This document shows, piece by piece, positions 12,355-25,379 of a DNA stretch of 64,000 nucleotides. Within the stretch, counting starts at the first letter, position 1. Each line of letters opens with the position of its first letter. Below the pieces are notes generated by a model, which was not told the origin of the DNA, did no database searches, and saw nothing but the letters and a program-made list of their open reading frames with translations. A program made the translations under genes and the position numbers. The DNA lies in the NCBI GenBank assembly GCA_028571685.1, contig CM053140.1, forward strand, positions 223,095,323 through 223,159,322. Reading direction: 5' to 3'. The DNA is from Heterohyrax brucei (lineage: Eukaryota > Chordata > Mammalia > Hyracoidea > Procaviidae).

Positions 12355-12662
12355 ATTTTTTAAATTATTTTATTGTACTTTAACTAACCGTTTACAAGTA
12401 AATTTGTCATATCAAAGCTTGTACCCACACCATGATTTAACTCTAGCTGCTCTCCCCACCCTGTGATAACACACTCCTACTTTCTCGCCTGTATTTTCTG
12501 TAACCATTCAACCAATTTCTAGCCCCTCCAGCCACTCATCTTGCCTCTGGACAAGAAAGAGCTGCTCAGACAGCCTTAGCTAACAAAGATTTGGAGGGCC
12601 ATGTTCTCAGGTGCCTTCTGGTCTAATGTACCATCAAGTATGGTCTTTTAATAAAGTTCTAG

Positions 12663-13193
12663 TTCCATGGAAGCAGTAGTCGAGAAATTACTGGGAAAAT
12701 CTGCTGCAAAAATCGTCTTTAAAGTGTTGAAAACTAAAGATGTCACCTTGAAGACTGAAGTATGCCTGACCCATGGATCATCTGCATGTGAAAGCTGGAC
12801 AATGAATAAGGAAGACAGAAGAAGGATTGATACCTTTGAATTGTAGTTTTGGACAAGAATATTGAATATATCATGGACTGCCAAAAGAATGAACAGATCC
12901 ATCTTGGAAGAAGTACACCAGAGTGCTACTTAAAAGCAAGGATGGAAAGATTGTGTCTTACACACTTTGGACATGTTGTCAGTAGGGATCAGTCCCTAGA
13001 GAAGGACATCACATTGGTAAAGCAGGAGATCAGCAAAAAAGAGGAAGACCCTCAACAAGCTGGACTGACACATTGTCTACAACAATGGGCTTAAGCATAA
13101 AAACAATGGGAACACAGGGCAAGACCAGGCAGTGATTCATTCTGTGTGCACGGGTCACTATGAGTCCGAACAGACTTGAGGGTACCTAACAAC
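12663..13193 (+). mobile_element. RTE-class LINE no. 2, short 3' copy with target duplication
   Basis: A 531-bp 3' fragment of the same RTE family as 11383-12237, with the same path (KSAAK..., CESWTMNKEDRRRID, C-terminal piece, tail GGGTCACTATGAGTCCG). It is flanked by the direct repeat AGTTCTAG at 12655-12662 and 13194-13201, an 8-bp target-site duplication, so both ends are defined by sequence. It lies inside the 3' UTR of the old L1 and is opposite in orientation to it. Confidence 0.85.
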
Positions 13194-13699
13194 AGTTCTA
13201 GATACCCATTTTTCTCCTACTACATCAAGAACTTTATTTTTCATTCCCTGTCATTGGTGGTGGCCAGGCACCATCAAGTTCTTCTGGTCTCATGCTAATG
13301 TACTTTCTGGAACGTATAGTATCTTCTGTCTCCTGGATTCATATTTTCCTCATGTCTTTGATGCCTTTCATTGTCCTCTACTTCCGATGGATTGAGACCA
13401 ATTGGTGCTACTTAGATGGCCACTTGCTAGCTTTTGAGACCGCAGACATTACTCACCAAAGTGGTATGCAAAACATTTACTTTAAAAAAATCAGTAAACC
13501 AATTAACCAAGATGTCCCCTGAAACCACGGTCCCCAGACCCCTGTTCCTGCTACTCTGTCTTTCAAACTGCTGGGTTGTACTCAGGAAACCTTTTATCTT
13601 TGAGCATAGTTCAGCTGTGCTAACCTCCCTTCTACTGTATGCTGTGACTCCCTTCAGCTAACCTAATTTCTATCTAGTGTCTAATCTATGAATAACCTT

Positions 13700-15866
13700 C
13701 TCTCTCCCTGCTGTACCTTGTAACCATCAAAGAATATTTTCTTCTGTCCTTAAACCTTACTTTAAGTCTTTATACCAGTGGTTTCATACAATATTTATCC
13801 TTTTGAAAGTAATTTTACTCAGCATAATGTCTTCCAGATGACTACACATTATGTTTCCTAAAGATCCTTTGTTCTTTATCATTGCACATTATTCCATTGT
13901 ATGAATATACTGGTTTGTCTATCCATTTTTGATGGGCACCTAGGTGGATTCCATCTTTCTACTGTTCTGAACAGTGCTGCAATTTATTGCTATGCATGTA
14001 TCTGTTAGTGTGACAGCCCTTATTTCTCTAGGATACCGCCCAAGAAGTGGGACTACTACATCACATGGTGTTTCTATTTCTCGCTTTTTAATAATCGATT
14101 TCCAAAGTGGTCGAACCATTTTGCATTCCCACCAGCAATGTAAAAGAGTTCGAGTCTCTCCTCAACCTCTCCAGCATTTCCTGTTTTCTGTCTTTTGGAA
14201 TAACGCTATCCTTGTTTAGATGAGAGGATATCTCACTGTAGCTTCAACTTGGATTTCTCTAATAATTAATGATTGTGATTATCTGTTAGCCACCTGGAAG
14301 GCAACTTTGATGAAATGCCTTTTCATACCATTTGCCTACTGTTTAGTCATGAGGTTTTGTTGTACTTTGTTGATTATAGAGACTAGATGCCTATCAGATT
14401 CATGACAGCCAAAAATAGTTTCCTGTTCTGTAGGTAGTCTTTTTAGTCTTCTGGTGAAGTCTTTGGATGAGCATAAATGTTTGATTTTTAGGATTTCCCA
14501 GTTGTAGATTGTCTCCTCTAGTGTTTGAACTTTCTTAGTAATATTTTACAGTCTGTGTATGCCATGTATTAGGGCTCTTGGCATTATACGTATTTTATCT
14601 TCCATGACTTTTACTGTTTTAGATTTACATTTAGGTCTTCAATCCATTTCGAGTTATGATTAGGCTTAGGGTTATGTGTGAGATACGGGTCCTGTTTCCT
14701 TTTTCAGCAGACAAGTATCCCGTTATGCTAACACTACTTGTTAAAAAGACTGACTTTTCCCCACTTTACAGACTTTGAAACTTTATCAAATATCAGCTGC
14801 CTTTAAGTGAATGATATTAAATCTGGATCCTCAGGTCTGTCCCATTGGTCTATGTATCTGATTTGGTATGAGTACCAGGCTGTTTTGACTACTGCAGCAG
14901 TCTTGTAGGTTCTAAAGTCAGATAACGTGAGGCCTCTTGCTTTGTTCTTTTTCTTCAGCACTGCTTGACTTATTCATGCATTCTTCCCTTTTCATCTGAA
15001 GCTGGTGATTTTTTCTCTGCCTTTTCAAAAAATGACATTGGAATTTGTGTTGAGATTGCCTTGTAACTATAGATCACTTTGGGTGGAATGGACATTTTCA
15101 CAATGTTAATTCTTCCTCTCCATGAACAAGGAAGTTTTCTCCACTTACATAAATTTCTTTTGGTTTCTTGCAGTGGAATCTTGTAATTTTCTTTGTGTGT
15201 GCCTTTTACCTCTATGGTTAGATTTATTCCTAGGTATTTTATCTTCTCAGGCGTTATAGTAAATTGTAATAATTTGGTAATTTCTTGTTTCATGGTTTTT
15301 TTCTTGTTAAAGGAATCCAACTCTTTTATGTATGTTTATCTTTATGCTGAAATCTTCTATTAGTTCCAGTAGTCTTTTGTTTGTGTGTTTTTTGGATTCT
15401 TTAGGGTTTTCTGTGCATAAGACCTGTCACCTGCAAAGAGATACTTTGACTTCTTCACCAATTTAGATGTGCTTATTTTTTATCTTGCCTGATTGCTCTG
15501 GCTAAAACCTTCAGGACAATGTTGAATAAAAGTGGTGACAATGAGCATCCTTGTCTGGTGCCCATTCTCAAGGGGAATGCTTTCAGACTCTCTGTTTTGG
15601 ATGATGTTGGCTGTTGGTTTTGCATACATACCCTTTATTATGTTGAAGAATTTCTCTTCTATTCCTGTTTTGTTAAGAGTTTTTAATATGAATGAATGTT
15701 GGACTTTTTCAAATGTCTTTTCTGCGTCAGCTGACAAAATCAAATGGTTCCTGTTTTGTTTTCTTTAATTACATTAACTATTTTTATGATGGCACTTGGC
15801 TGGCTTGGCAATGCTGAATTATTCCTGCAGCTCTGCTATGAATTCCATTTGGTCATGGTGAAATGT

Positions 15867-15947
<81 letters not shown>

Positions 15948-16628
15948 GTGTTGTTGAATTCTGTTGGGTAGAATTCTGTTGAGGATTTTCGCATCTAAGT
16001 CCATGAGAGATACAGGTCTGTAACTTTCCTTTATTGTACTATTGTTACCTTGTGTTGGTATCAGGGTTATGCTAGCTTTATAGAATGAATTTGAGAGTAG
16101 TCCACCCTTTTCTATGCTCCAAAACACCTTTAGCAATAGTGATGTTAACTTTTCTCTGAAAGTTTGGTAGAGTTCTCCAGCGAAGCCATCAAGGTCAGGG
16201 CTTTTTTCAGTTAGGAGTTTGTTAAATATCTTTTCAAATCCCTTCTTTTGTGATTGGTTTATTGTTCTACTTCTGTTTGTGCTAGGTTTGATAGGTAGTG
16301 TTTCTGGAAATTTGCACATTTCCTGTAAGTTTTTGAATTAACTAATATAGAATTTGTCATAGTATTCTGTTATGACTCTTAATTTCAGTTGGGTGTGTTG
16401 TGGTATTGCCCATCTTATTTCTTATTTGAGTTATTTGCTTCCTATCCTGTTTTTCTTTCATCAGTTTGACCAATTGTTTACCAATTTTCTTAATCTTTGG
16501 GAAAAAACTACCCTTTGATCTTGGTAAGTCTTGCAATTGGTTTTCTATTCTCTAACTAAATTAGTTCTGCTCTACTTTTTATCATTTGGTTTTTTCTGTT
16601 GTCTGAGAGTTTTTTGTCCTGTTCTGGT
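13700..16628 (-). pseudogene. Old L1 no. 3, C-terminal ORF2 remnant
   Basis: Reverse-strand RT and C-terminal region of ORF2. Recognisable pieces include 15320-14970 ([11 protein letters not shown], then [22 protein letters not shown]), 15743-15480 (palm region with SADAEKTFEKVQHSFILKTL) and 16319-15819 (LTEKSPDLDGFAGELYQTFREKL). The last is interrupted by a perfect (TTGC)20 microsatellite that encodes a run of Ala-Ser-Lys-Gln on the minus strand. The frame is broken repeatedly. Confidence 0.82.
15867..15946. repeat. Perfect (TTGC)20 microsatellite
   Basis: Eighty bases made of twenty uninterrupted TTGC units, inside the RT-coding part of the old L1, at a point where other L1 copies in the window have only a few T-rich bases. 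The perfection in an otherwise decayed element points to recent expansion. Confidence 0.97.
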
Positions 16629-17559
16629 TTTTGTTTGTTTGTTTTTTGTGAATAAGTGAGAGTATACAATTCAAATTGAATTTGCATGCCTGCCTATCTG
16701 TAACTCCATCTGCTCTCCTTGCCCAGTGACAGCACACTTTGTTTTCATTCTATATATGTCATGTCCTCTTAAAAATCTACTGTCTCCTCTCCACCATCTC
16801 CTCTCCCTTCTAGTTTAAGAGGCCAGTAGGACAACAGCCTATAGAGGCATAAAACCATAAAGTACTCACACTATATGCTCATTTTGTGTCCGTGAGTCCA
16901 GTTCATTCCTGTCTGAGGAGTTAACCTCAGTAATGTTTTCCGATCAGGGAAAGCAGCAAGTCTACGGATCATGCTAACAGGGGAACCCCCAGGCTTCTGG
17001 GCCATATAGTGAAGTCTGTTACTGGAGCTCCTCATGTGTACCCCTCTTTATCTTGTGTTGCCTCTGGGACTCAATATTGTGTGCCCCAACACAACTGTCA
17101 TTGGTGGTGGCTGGGTACCATCTGGTTCTTGTTGTCACATGTTGATACAGTTTCCCATTCACAAGGTTCATTCTGTCTCCTGGGCTCTTTTATCCACATG
17201 TCTTTGTTGTTCTTGGTGATCATCTGTTCTGGATGAGTTGGGACTATTTGATGTACCTCAGATGGCAACTTCCTAGCTTTTAAGAAAGCAGACACCACTT
17301 ACCAATATGGGGTGCAGAAGACTATCTTTGCAAGAGGCTGGTTATACCAATTGGCATAAATGTTCCCTGAGAGCATGATCACCAGAAGCCCACCTCCTCT
17401 ATTTTATCCTCCCAATATTCAGTTAAGATTAGAAGAATTTTTGGTTTATGTTGAAGTTCAGTTAAGTCAATCTTCTTTCTACCGTGTTCTGTGTCTGTTT
17501 TCACCCAAACAAGTTTCTGTCAACTACTTAATCTATGACCAACCCTCTCCCTCCCTCCC

Positions 17560-20500
17560 CTTCCTTGCAGTTGTCAAAGAGTTTTTCTTCTGCACATGAG
17601 TCTATTTTTAAGTCCTTATAGTAGGGGTCTCATGCAATATCTGTCCTTGCACTACTGACTGATTTCACTCAGCATAATGTCTTCCAATTGAAATCAGGTT
17701 ATGAGATGCTTCCTAAAATCATCATTGTTCTTTATCATTGCATAGTGTTGTATTGACTATAGGTAGCATAGTTTGTTTATCTATTCATCTGTTGATGGAC
17801 ATCTGGGTCAATTCCATCTTTTAGCTATTCTGGACTGTGCTGCAATAAACATTCGTGTGCATGTACATGTTTGTGTGATGGCCCTTGATTCTGTAGGATA
17901 TATTTTGAGCAGTGGGAGTACTGCATCAAACGGTATACCTACTTCCAGCTTTTTAAGGAAGTGCCAGATTGCTTTCTGAAGAGGTTGTACCATGTTGCAA
18001 TCCCACCAGCAGTGTAGGAGACTTCCCATCTCTCCACAGCCTCTCCAGTATTTATTGTTTTGTGTTTTTTTTGGATCGTGACCAACTTTGTTGGGGTGAG
18101 ATGGCATCTCATTGTAGTTTTGCTTTGGACTTCTTTAATAGCTAATGATCCTGAGTATTTCGTCTTGTTTCTTCTGGCTGCCTGGATGTCCTCTTTGGTG
18201 AAGTGTCTGTCCGTCTCCTCTGCCCACGGCTTATCTGGGTTATTTACTTTTCTTTTGCTGACATTTTGCAGTACCTTGTAGATTATGGAGATGAGACATT
18301 GGTCTGACATGTAGTTGCCAAATGTTTTTTCCCATTCTGTAGGCAGTCTTTCAATTCTTTTGATAAAAACTTTGGATGAGCAAAAGTGTTTGATTCTTAG
18401 TAGTTCCCATTTATCTATTTTTCTCTTCTGTTGATCATGCTTTGTTTGTCAGATTTCGTAGTATCTCTAGGCTGCATATTAAAACTTCCATTGTAGACCC
18501 TATTTTTTCTTGCATAATGTTTACTGTGTCAGGTTTGGTCTTTAGGTCTTTTATCCAATTTGAGTTAGTTTTTGCGTAAGGTGTAAGATATGGGTCTTGT
18601 TTCAATACTTTGCAGATGGATATCCAATTTTGCCAGCACCATTTGTTAGACTGTTTTTACCCTAGTTTAGGACCTTTGGGACTTGGTTGACTATCAACTG
18701 TTCATAAGAGGATCACAGCATCTCTGGTGTCTAAACTCTGGTCCAGTGATTTATATGTCTCTTTTTGTACCAATACCAGGCTATTTTGACTACTGTGTCA
18801 GTGTGATAGGCTCTAAGGTCAGACAGTGCGAGGCCTCCCACTGTATTCCTCTCCTTCAGTAGTGCCTTGCATTTCAAGGATTTCTTACCTTTCCAATCAA
18901 AGTTGGTGATTTGTTTTTCCATCTCATTAAAAAATGTCACTGGTGTTTGTATTGGGATTTCATTGTATATGTAGATCGCTTTGGGTGAGATGCACATTTT
19001 CACAATGTTAATTCTTCCTATTAATGAGCAGGGTAGATTTCACCATATATGTAAACATCTCTTGGTTTCTTGTAGAAAGATGTTGTAGTTCCCTTTGTAT
19101 GGGTGTCTTATTTCCCTAGTTTGATTTATTCCTAGGTATTTTATCCTCTTGGGGACTACAGTAAATGGTATTGATTTGGTGATTTCTTTTTTGATGATCT
19201 TCTTGTTGTTATATAGAAATCATACTGATTTACTTATGTTTATCTTATATCCTCATACTTTGGTGAACTCTTCTGTTACAGTAGTTTGCTTACAGATTCT
19301 TTAGGATTGTCTGTATATACAATTGTACAATCTGCAGATAGGGTGATTTTTACTTCCTCTTTATGGATATAGATGCACTATATGAAGACTTTCTTTTCTT
19401 GCTAATTGTTCTGGCTAGAACTTCTAGTATGATGTCAAATAGAAGTAGTGAGAGTGAGCATCCTTGTCTAGTTCCCATTCTCAAGGGGAATTCTTTCAGC
19501 CTCTTTCCTTTCCAGATGATGTAGGCAGTTGGCTTTGTATAGATGCCCCTTACTGCATTGAGGAATTTCCCTTCTATCCCTATTTTGCTGAGAGTTTTTA
19601 GCATAAATTTGTGTTGGACTGTGTCAAATGCCTTTTCTGTATCAATTGACAAAATCAGATGATTCTTACCTTTTGTGTTATTTATGGCTGATCACATTCA
19701 CTGCTTTTCTGATGTTGAAATAAACTTGCATCCCTGGTATGAGTCCTGCTTGGTCAAGATGAAGTATTTTTTTGATTAGTTGTTGAATTCTGTTGGCAAG
19801 GATTTTATTGAAGATTTTTGCATCTAGGATCATGAGTGATATTTGTCTGTAATTTTCCTTTTTTGTGGTTTCTTTCCCTGGCTTTGCTATGAGGGTTATG
19901 CTGGCTTCATAGAATGAATTTGGGAATATTCCATCCCTTTCTATGTTGTGAAATATTCTCAGTAGCATTGGAGCTATCTCTTCTCTAAAAGTTTGGTAGA
20001 ATTCTCCAGAGAGGCTATCTGGGCCAGGACTTATTTGAGATGGTAGTTTTTTGATATCTTTTTCAACTCTTCTTTGTGATGAGTTCCTTAAGTTGTTCTA
20101 CTTCTCCTTGTGATAATTCTGGTACGTGATATGAATCTAGAAATTTGTCCACTTCTTCTAGGTTTTCAAATCTGTTATAGCCAAGCCAAGTGCCATCGAG
20201 TCAGATCCAATTTAGTTTTTCATAATATTCTTTTATGATGCTTTTGATTTCAACTGAGTCTGACATCTCCCATCTCTTTTCTTATTCAGGTTGTTTCCTT
20301 TCCTGTTTTTCTTTTGTATGTTTAGCCATTGGTTAATCAGTTTTGTTGATCTTTTCAAAAAACCAGCTTTTGGTTTTGTCAGTTTTTTCAATTGTTCTAC
20401 TCTCTAATTCATTTATTTCTTCTCTAATCTTTATTTTCTGTTTGCTTTTGGTGCCTGAGGGATTCCTCTGTTGCTCTCTTCATACATATTCAGGCTGTAG

Positions 20501-21444
20501 GGTTAGTTCTTTAGTTTGGGTCCATTCTTCTTTCTGGATGTGTACATTTATAGAGATAAATTACCTCTGAGCACCACTTTGGCTGTGTCCCATAGGTTCT
20601 GATAGGAAGTGTTTTCATTGTCATTTGAATCCATAAATGTCCTTATTTCATCCTTGATTTCTTCTATCACCTCTGGCTTTTTAAGCAAGGTGTTGTTCAG
20701 TTTCCATGAGTTCCAACTTCTATCAATTTTTTTTCTGCTACTGATTTCGACTTTTATGGCCATATGGTCCAAGAAGATACTTTGCAATAATTCAGTGGTT
20801 TGCATTTTGCTGAGATTTGCTCTATATGCTAACACATAGTCTTTTTTGGAAAATGTTCCATGTGCACTGGAGAAGCAGGTATACTTATCTGTAGATGGAT
20901 AAAGCATTCTGTATATGTCCATGAGGTCTAGTTGGTTAATTGTAACGATAAGATCTCCTATGTCTTTACTGAGCTTTTTTCTGGATGATGTGTCCATTAC
21001 TGAAAGTGGAGTGTTGAAATCTCCAACCAGTTTTATGGTGTGATCTGTCTCATTTTTCAGTGTTGTCAGTGTTTCTTTGACATATTTAAATGCTATCGTG
21101 TTGGATGCATAAATATTTAATGTTGTTTAGTCCTGCTTGTGTGTTGAACTTTTCAGCAATTAATAGAGACCATCCTTGGTCATGATGGTGGATTTTATAT
21201 TAAAATGTATTTTATCTGAGATTGGTATTGCCACACCTGCTCTTCTTTGTGTATTGTTAGCTTGGTATATATTCCTCCATCCTTTAACCTTCAGTTTTTT
21301 CATCTCTTTAAGGTGTATTTCTTGTAAGCAACATATAGACAGGTCGTGTCTTTTGATCTGGAATATCACTTGTGTCTTTATTAGAGCATTCAGTCTGCTT
21401 ACACTCAGTGTAATTATTGATAGGTATGTGTTTAGTGCTGTCAT
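17560..21444 (-). pseudogene. L1 no. 4 ORF2 remnant
   Basis: Start at 21444 (MTALNTYLSIITL). The endonuclease N-terminus keeps the glutamate motif as CLQEIHLKEMKK, while the first N-G-L-N motif reads S-R-L-N. The endonuclease continues at 20997-20548 (DTSSRKKLSKDIGDL, TYMLYPSTDKY-like region). RT pieces lie at 19968-19678 ([12 protein letters not shown]) and 19652-19350 ([17 protein letters not shown]), and C-terminal pieces at 19003-18731 and 18310-17808. Frameshifts and stops separate the pieces. Confidence 0.87.
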
Positions 21445-21869
21445 TTTGATGTATTTGTTTCTGTGTTGGTGTTTTCTCCTTTGCTCTTTATATTCTGTTC
21501 TGGGTCTTTATGAGTGGACTTTTCATCCTTTTCAGTGTTGGTTTTGTGTTGTTGAGACCCTTGTATTATGTTTCTTGTTTTGAAATGTTGTGTTATTATT
21601 GTTCTTTGCAGCTACACTTATGATCCCCCTTAATATTCTAAGTTTAAACCCAGTTTTAACTTCTGCATTTCATTTTAACTTCCTTTCCATGTGAAGGACT
21701 ATACCTACTGTAGTATATCCATCTTCTTAGTGTGATGATGTCATAGTTTTTGTGATATAATCACTAGTTCCTTTCTTTTAATATTGTAGCTTTGGTTGAC
21801 TTTTTTTGGCTTCCCTAACTGAGTAGGTTTCTGGATGTTGTGTTCTGCATTGCCTACTTAAATATACAC

Positions 21870-22818
21870 TTAATGGTTTTGTTTTTCTAAACAAAGAGCT
21901 TCTTTCAGTATTTCTTGTAGTTTTGGTTTGGTTTTCACAAAGTCTCTAAGCTTCTGCTTATCTGCAAATGTCTTAATTTCATCTTCGTATTTCAAAGAGA
22001 GTTTGCAGGTTATATAATTCTTGGTTGGAATTTTTCTCCTTCAAGGCTTTGAATGTGTTATCTCACTGCCTCCTTGCCAACATCTTTTCCACCAATAAAT
22101 CAGACCAAAGCCTGTAGGGTTTCCCCCTGAATGTTAGTTCTCTTTGTGTCCCACTGCCTTTAAGAGAATCTATTTATGTTTCATGTTATTAAGCTTGATT
22201 ATAATTTGTCTTGGGGCTTTTCTTTTGAGGTCTAGTTTTTGTGGTATTTGACACACATCTTGGATATCTATTCTCTTCCTTCATAATTTCATGGAAGTTT
22301 TCTGTCAGTAACTTAACAACAATACTCTTGATGTTTTCAGCTATCCCTCCCTGTTCGGGAACTCCAATTAATTGTAGATTATTCTTCTTAATAGAGTCCC
22401 CCAAATTTCCTAATGCTTTTTCATTTTGCTATTTTTTTCTCTGATTTCTCCTCATAAATGTTGATGTTAATTGCTCTGTCTTCAAGGTCACTGGTCTGAC
22501 TTCTATCTCTTCAATTCTGATTTTTTGGCTTTGGATTGAATTGTCTAATTCTGTAAATTTTTTGTTGATCTTCTGGATTTCAGAATGTTGATGTTCCATC
22601 AGTTCAAATAATTTGCTTAATTTTTCAGTTTGCTCTGCTGCATTTTGTTTAACCTCTAAGAGGTATCTATGTATAATTCTTTTGTACTTGACCTCTGATA
22701 GTCTCAGAAAGGCTTCTTCATCTGGGAAGCTTTTTGATTCTTTATTTTGGGAGTTCTCTAGAGCCATGGTGGGGTGTTTCTTTAAATGGTTATAGATGGA
22801 TTGTTGCCTTTGGGCCAT
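21870..22818 (-). pseudogene. L1 no. 4 ORF1 remnant
   Basis: Start at 22818 (MAQRQQSIYNHLKKH). The first 129 residues are open: an acidic, heptad-rich coiled-coil part (FPDEEAFLRLSEVKYKRI, NSIQSQKIRIEEIE). After a frame break, 22404-22189 gives the RRM-like domain (LQLIGVPEQGGIAENIKSI). The C-terminal domain is broken and ends with EKQNH plus stop at 21870. It is the best-preserved ORF1 N-terminus in the window. Confidence 0.85.
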
Positions 22819-23855
22819 CCAGAGACTGTTTAGTTTCTCTGGTCTTATCTTAACTGGAGCTGAAGCTTAGTTCATAGAGGGGAGTTGATCACCAACTGCC
22901 TCTGTGTACTGTAGTGATTGGCACCAGTGGACTCTCTGGGGTGGCAGTCTCCACCTCCTATCTGGCAATAATGGTGCCCTACTTTTGGAGTCACTGGAGG
23001 GCCATCAGCTGACCCCATGATGTGAGTCAGTAAATGCTGGAAGAGATGCCACCAGGCTGCTCATCAGTTATTTCTCCTGGCAGTCTTATTTTAAAAATTT
23101 AGGAGCTATCCAGCAGCTGCGAGAATCAGTCAGGCCATCAGGTGTGGCAGGTGCCTCCTTCCGGCTAACATCAAAAGCACCTCTACAGCAGTCCCCAGAT
23201 GCTATAACATAGTTCAACGTAGGGAGGGGTTATGTCTTTGATGTCATCCTCAGCCAGGCCCTATCCATAAGTTAACACTGTGCTAAACATAGCCTTTCTA
23301 CTGGAAAAGTGTTTTCTGGACTGGCACTGCTTCTAAGCTTGGTAATTAGACCTTGCTGAGGCCTGGTTCGATGACTCTGCCTCCCAGGTGACCACAATGG
23401 TGTCCTGACCAAGCCACTCTTCCCACTGTGACAAAGCAGAATCTATGGCACAGCTCAGAAAAGAGAGGATAGGGGACAGTGGTGCCCTATGTCAGGAAGG
23501 AGGCTCTCAAAATGTGGCTGTCCCACACACTGTGTCTCTGTTGTGCTATACACTGCTTCAGCACTGCAGTTCAGCATACATGCTAGCTCATGCCATCACA
23601 TACCTCCCTGATAAGGAAAAAAGAGAGAGAGAAAAGCATCAGTACTGCAGTCCACCCAAGTTTGTGTCAACATGAGCGGGACTCAGTGTGCTCTGCCTCT
23701 CTAGAGAGAGGTAGTTTCCCACTCAGTGGTATGTAGTCCAATCTGACAAGTCTATTGTATATCCTGTTCACTTACCAAACAAGGCCTTAGTTTTCAGAGA
23801 GAATTGAGGAGATATGTCTAGTCCACCATATTGGCTCCGTACCCCCTGCCGAAGA
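22819..23855 (-). mobile_element. 5' UTR of L1 no. 4
   Basis: About 1 kb, richer in G+C than the coding parts, homologous to 1-483 (opposite strand) and to 56243-57267. In L1 elements this region holds the internal promoter. I could not identify specific factor sites. No long antisense frame is conserved in this copy. Confidence 0.8.
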
Positions 23856-24899
23856 GGTTTTTTGCTTTGCTTTTTCCACTTGTTGAAGGAGTTAATTCCT
23901 TGATTTTGGCCCCTTCTTCTTTTTGGGTGTGTACATTTGTTGACATAATTTGATCTCTGAGCATTGCTTTTTCTGTACCCCATCGGCTCTGGTAGGATGT
24001 GTTTTCATTCTCATCTGATTCTATGAATTTCTTTAGTCTATCTTTGATTTCTTCTGTAACACATGTTTTTGAACAAGATGCTGTTCAATTTCCATGGGTT
24101 AGGTTTTTTGTTGGTTTTTGGTTTTTGGTTTTTTTTGCTTGTTTTTCTGGTATGGATTTCTACTTTTACAGCTTTATGGTCTGAAAAGATGCTTTGTAAT
24201 ATTTCATTACTTTGAATTTTGCTAAGGATTGCTTTGTGACCTAATATGTATTCAGTTCTGGAAACGAACCAGGTACACTGGAAAAGAAAACATGCTTGGC
24301 TACTAGGGTTGCCATGAGTCGGATCCGACTCAACGGCACTTGGCCTTGGCTTTGGCTGTTGGGTGCAGTGTCCTATGTATATCTATCAGATCATGTTGGC
24401 TGATCATGGCATTTAGCTCGTCCATGTCTACTGAGTTTTTTTCTAGATGTCTTGTCCTTCAATGGAAGTGGTGTGTTGAAGTCTCCTACTGTTTTTGTGG
24501 TACCATCTATTTTGTTTTCACTGCAGTTAGTGCTTGTTTTATGTATTTTAGAGCCCCATTATTGGCTGTGTGGATTTTTAATATGGTTACATCTTCCTGG
24601 AGTCTTGATCCTCTAATCATTATGTAATGCCCTTCCTTATTTAAAGTGATATATTTTACTTTAGTCTATTTATCAGTAATTAATATTGCCATTCCTGCTC
24701 TTTTTCAAATGTTATTAACATGTTTTTTCCATCACTGAGTTCTTGTTTGTTCATGTCTTCGAGTCTAATGTGTGTTTCCTGTAGGCAGCATATAGATGGG
24801 TTGTATTTTTTATCCTGTCTGCCACTCTCCTCTTATTGGTACATTTAGTCCCTTTACATTCAGTGTACTGATTGATAGGTATGGGCTTTGTACTGTCAT
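23856..24899 (-). pseudogene. Old L1 no. 3, N-terminal ORF2 (endonuclease) remnant
   Basis: Start inferred at 24899 (complement of CAT, MTVQSP-like), matching ORF2 starts of the other copies. The piece ends where L1 no. 4 was inserted and continues at 16628. The endonuclease region is highly decayed. A 49-bp SINE-tail-like insert lies at 24302-24350. Confidence 0.75.
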
Positions 24900-24989
24900 T
24901 TTGATGTCTTTTTTTGTGCCTTGTGGATAACTTCTTCATTCCATTTAATTTTCTGTGCTGAGTGCTTTTTCTTTACATGTCTTTTCATT

Positions 24990-24993
24990 TTTT

Positions 24994-25025
<32 letters not shown>

Positions 25026-25027
25026 GG
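24990..25027. repeat. (TTG)n-(GTG)n compound microsatellite
   Basis: T-rich run followed by TTG units and then GTG units in the spacer between ORF1 and ORF2 of the old L1. Confidence 0.9.
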
Positions 25028-25379
25028 CTTTATGTTTGCTGCAACTATGGTTTCCTAGTTTGTTATTTTGGTGTACAGGAATGGTAGTTTCCTTTGTGGT
25101 TATCTTAATATTTACCCCTATTTTCCAAAATTTAACCAGTCTTTAATGTCTTTATGTCACCTTGATTTCTCTGTATGAAAAGATCTATGACGACATTTTC
25201 TTTGGAGTTATACATTTTCTTTTTTTGTTATAATGTTTACATATTTCTGTATTTTCAGTATTCTGCCTATGATTATTTTTGTGATTCCCTTCTTTGTTTT
25301 GATATCCACTTGCTCTCTTCTGTGCTCTGTTCTTGAGCTGTTGCCTGGTGTTGTTGATTTTCTAACCAAAGGTATAGTA

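Larger units (their letters stand above)
16629..23855 (-). mobile_element. Full-length L1 LINE no. 4, inserted in older L1
   Basis: A complete L1 on the minus strand: T-rich end with (TTTG) units at 16629-16650 (the poly(A) tail), 3' UTR to about 17560, ORF2 (about 17560-21444), inter-ORF spacer, ORF1 (21870-22818) and 5' UTR to about 23855, ending with the usual L1 5' start (read on minus: GGAGCCAATATGGTGGACTA). Flanks give a weak T-rich direct repeat (AGTTTTTTGTCCTG at left, GGTTTTTTGCTTTG at right), compatible with a decayed target duplication. Both frames carry stops. A 31-bp tail-like insert sits in ORF2 at 20180-20210. Confidence 0.92.

Noticed and set aside
15744..15971. Leu-Ala-Cys-Leu repeat protein
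   Set aside because: Translation of the (TTGC)20 microsatellite on the non-coding strand.
24016..24184. Poly-Phe membrane-like frames on the plus strand of L1 no. 3 and no. 4
   Set aside because: Antisense of A-rich L1 coding sequence gives hydrophobic Phe/Leu-rich frames; typical shadow.
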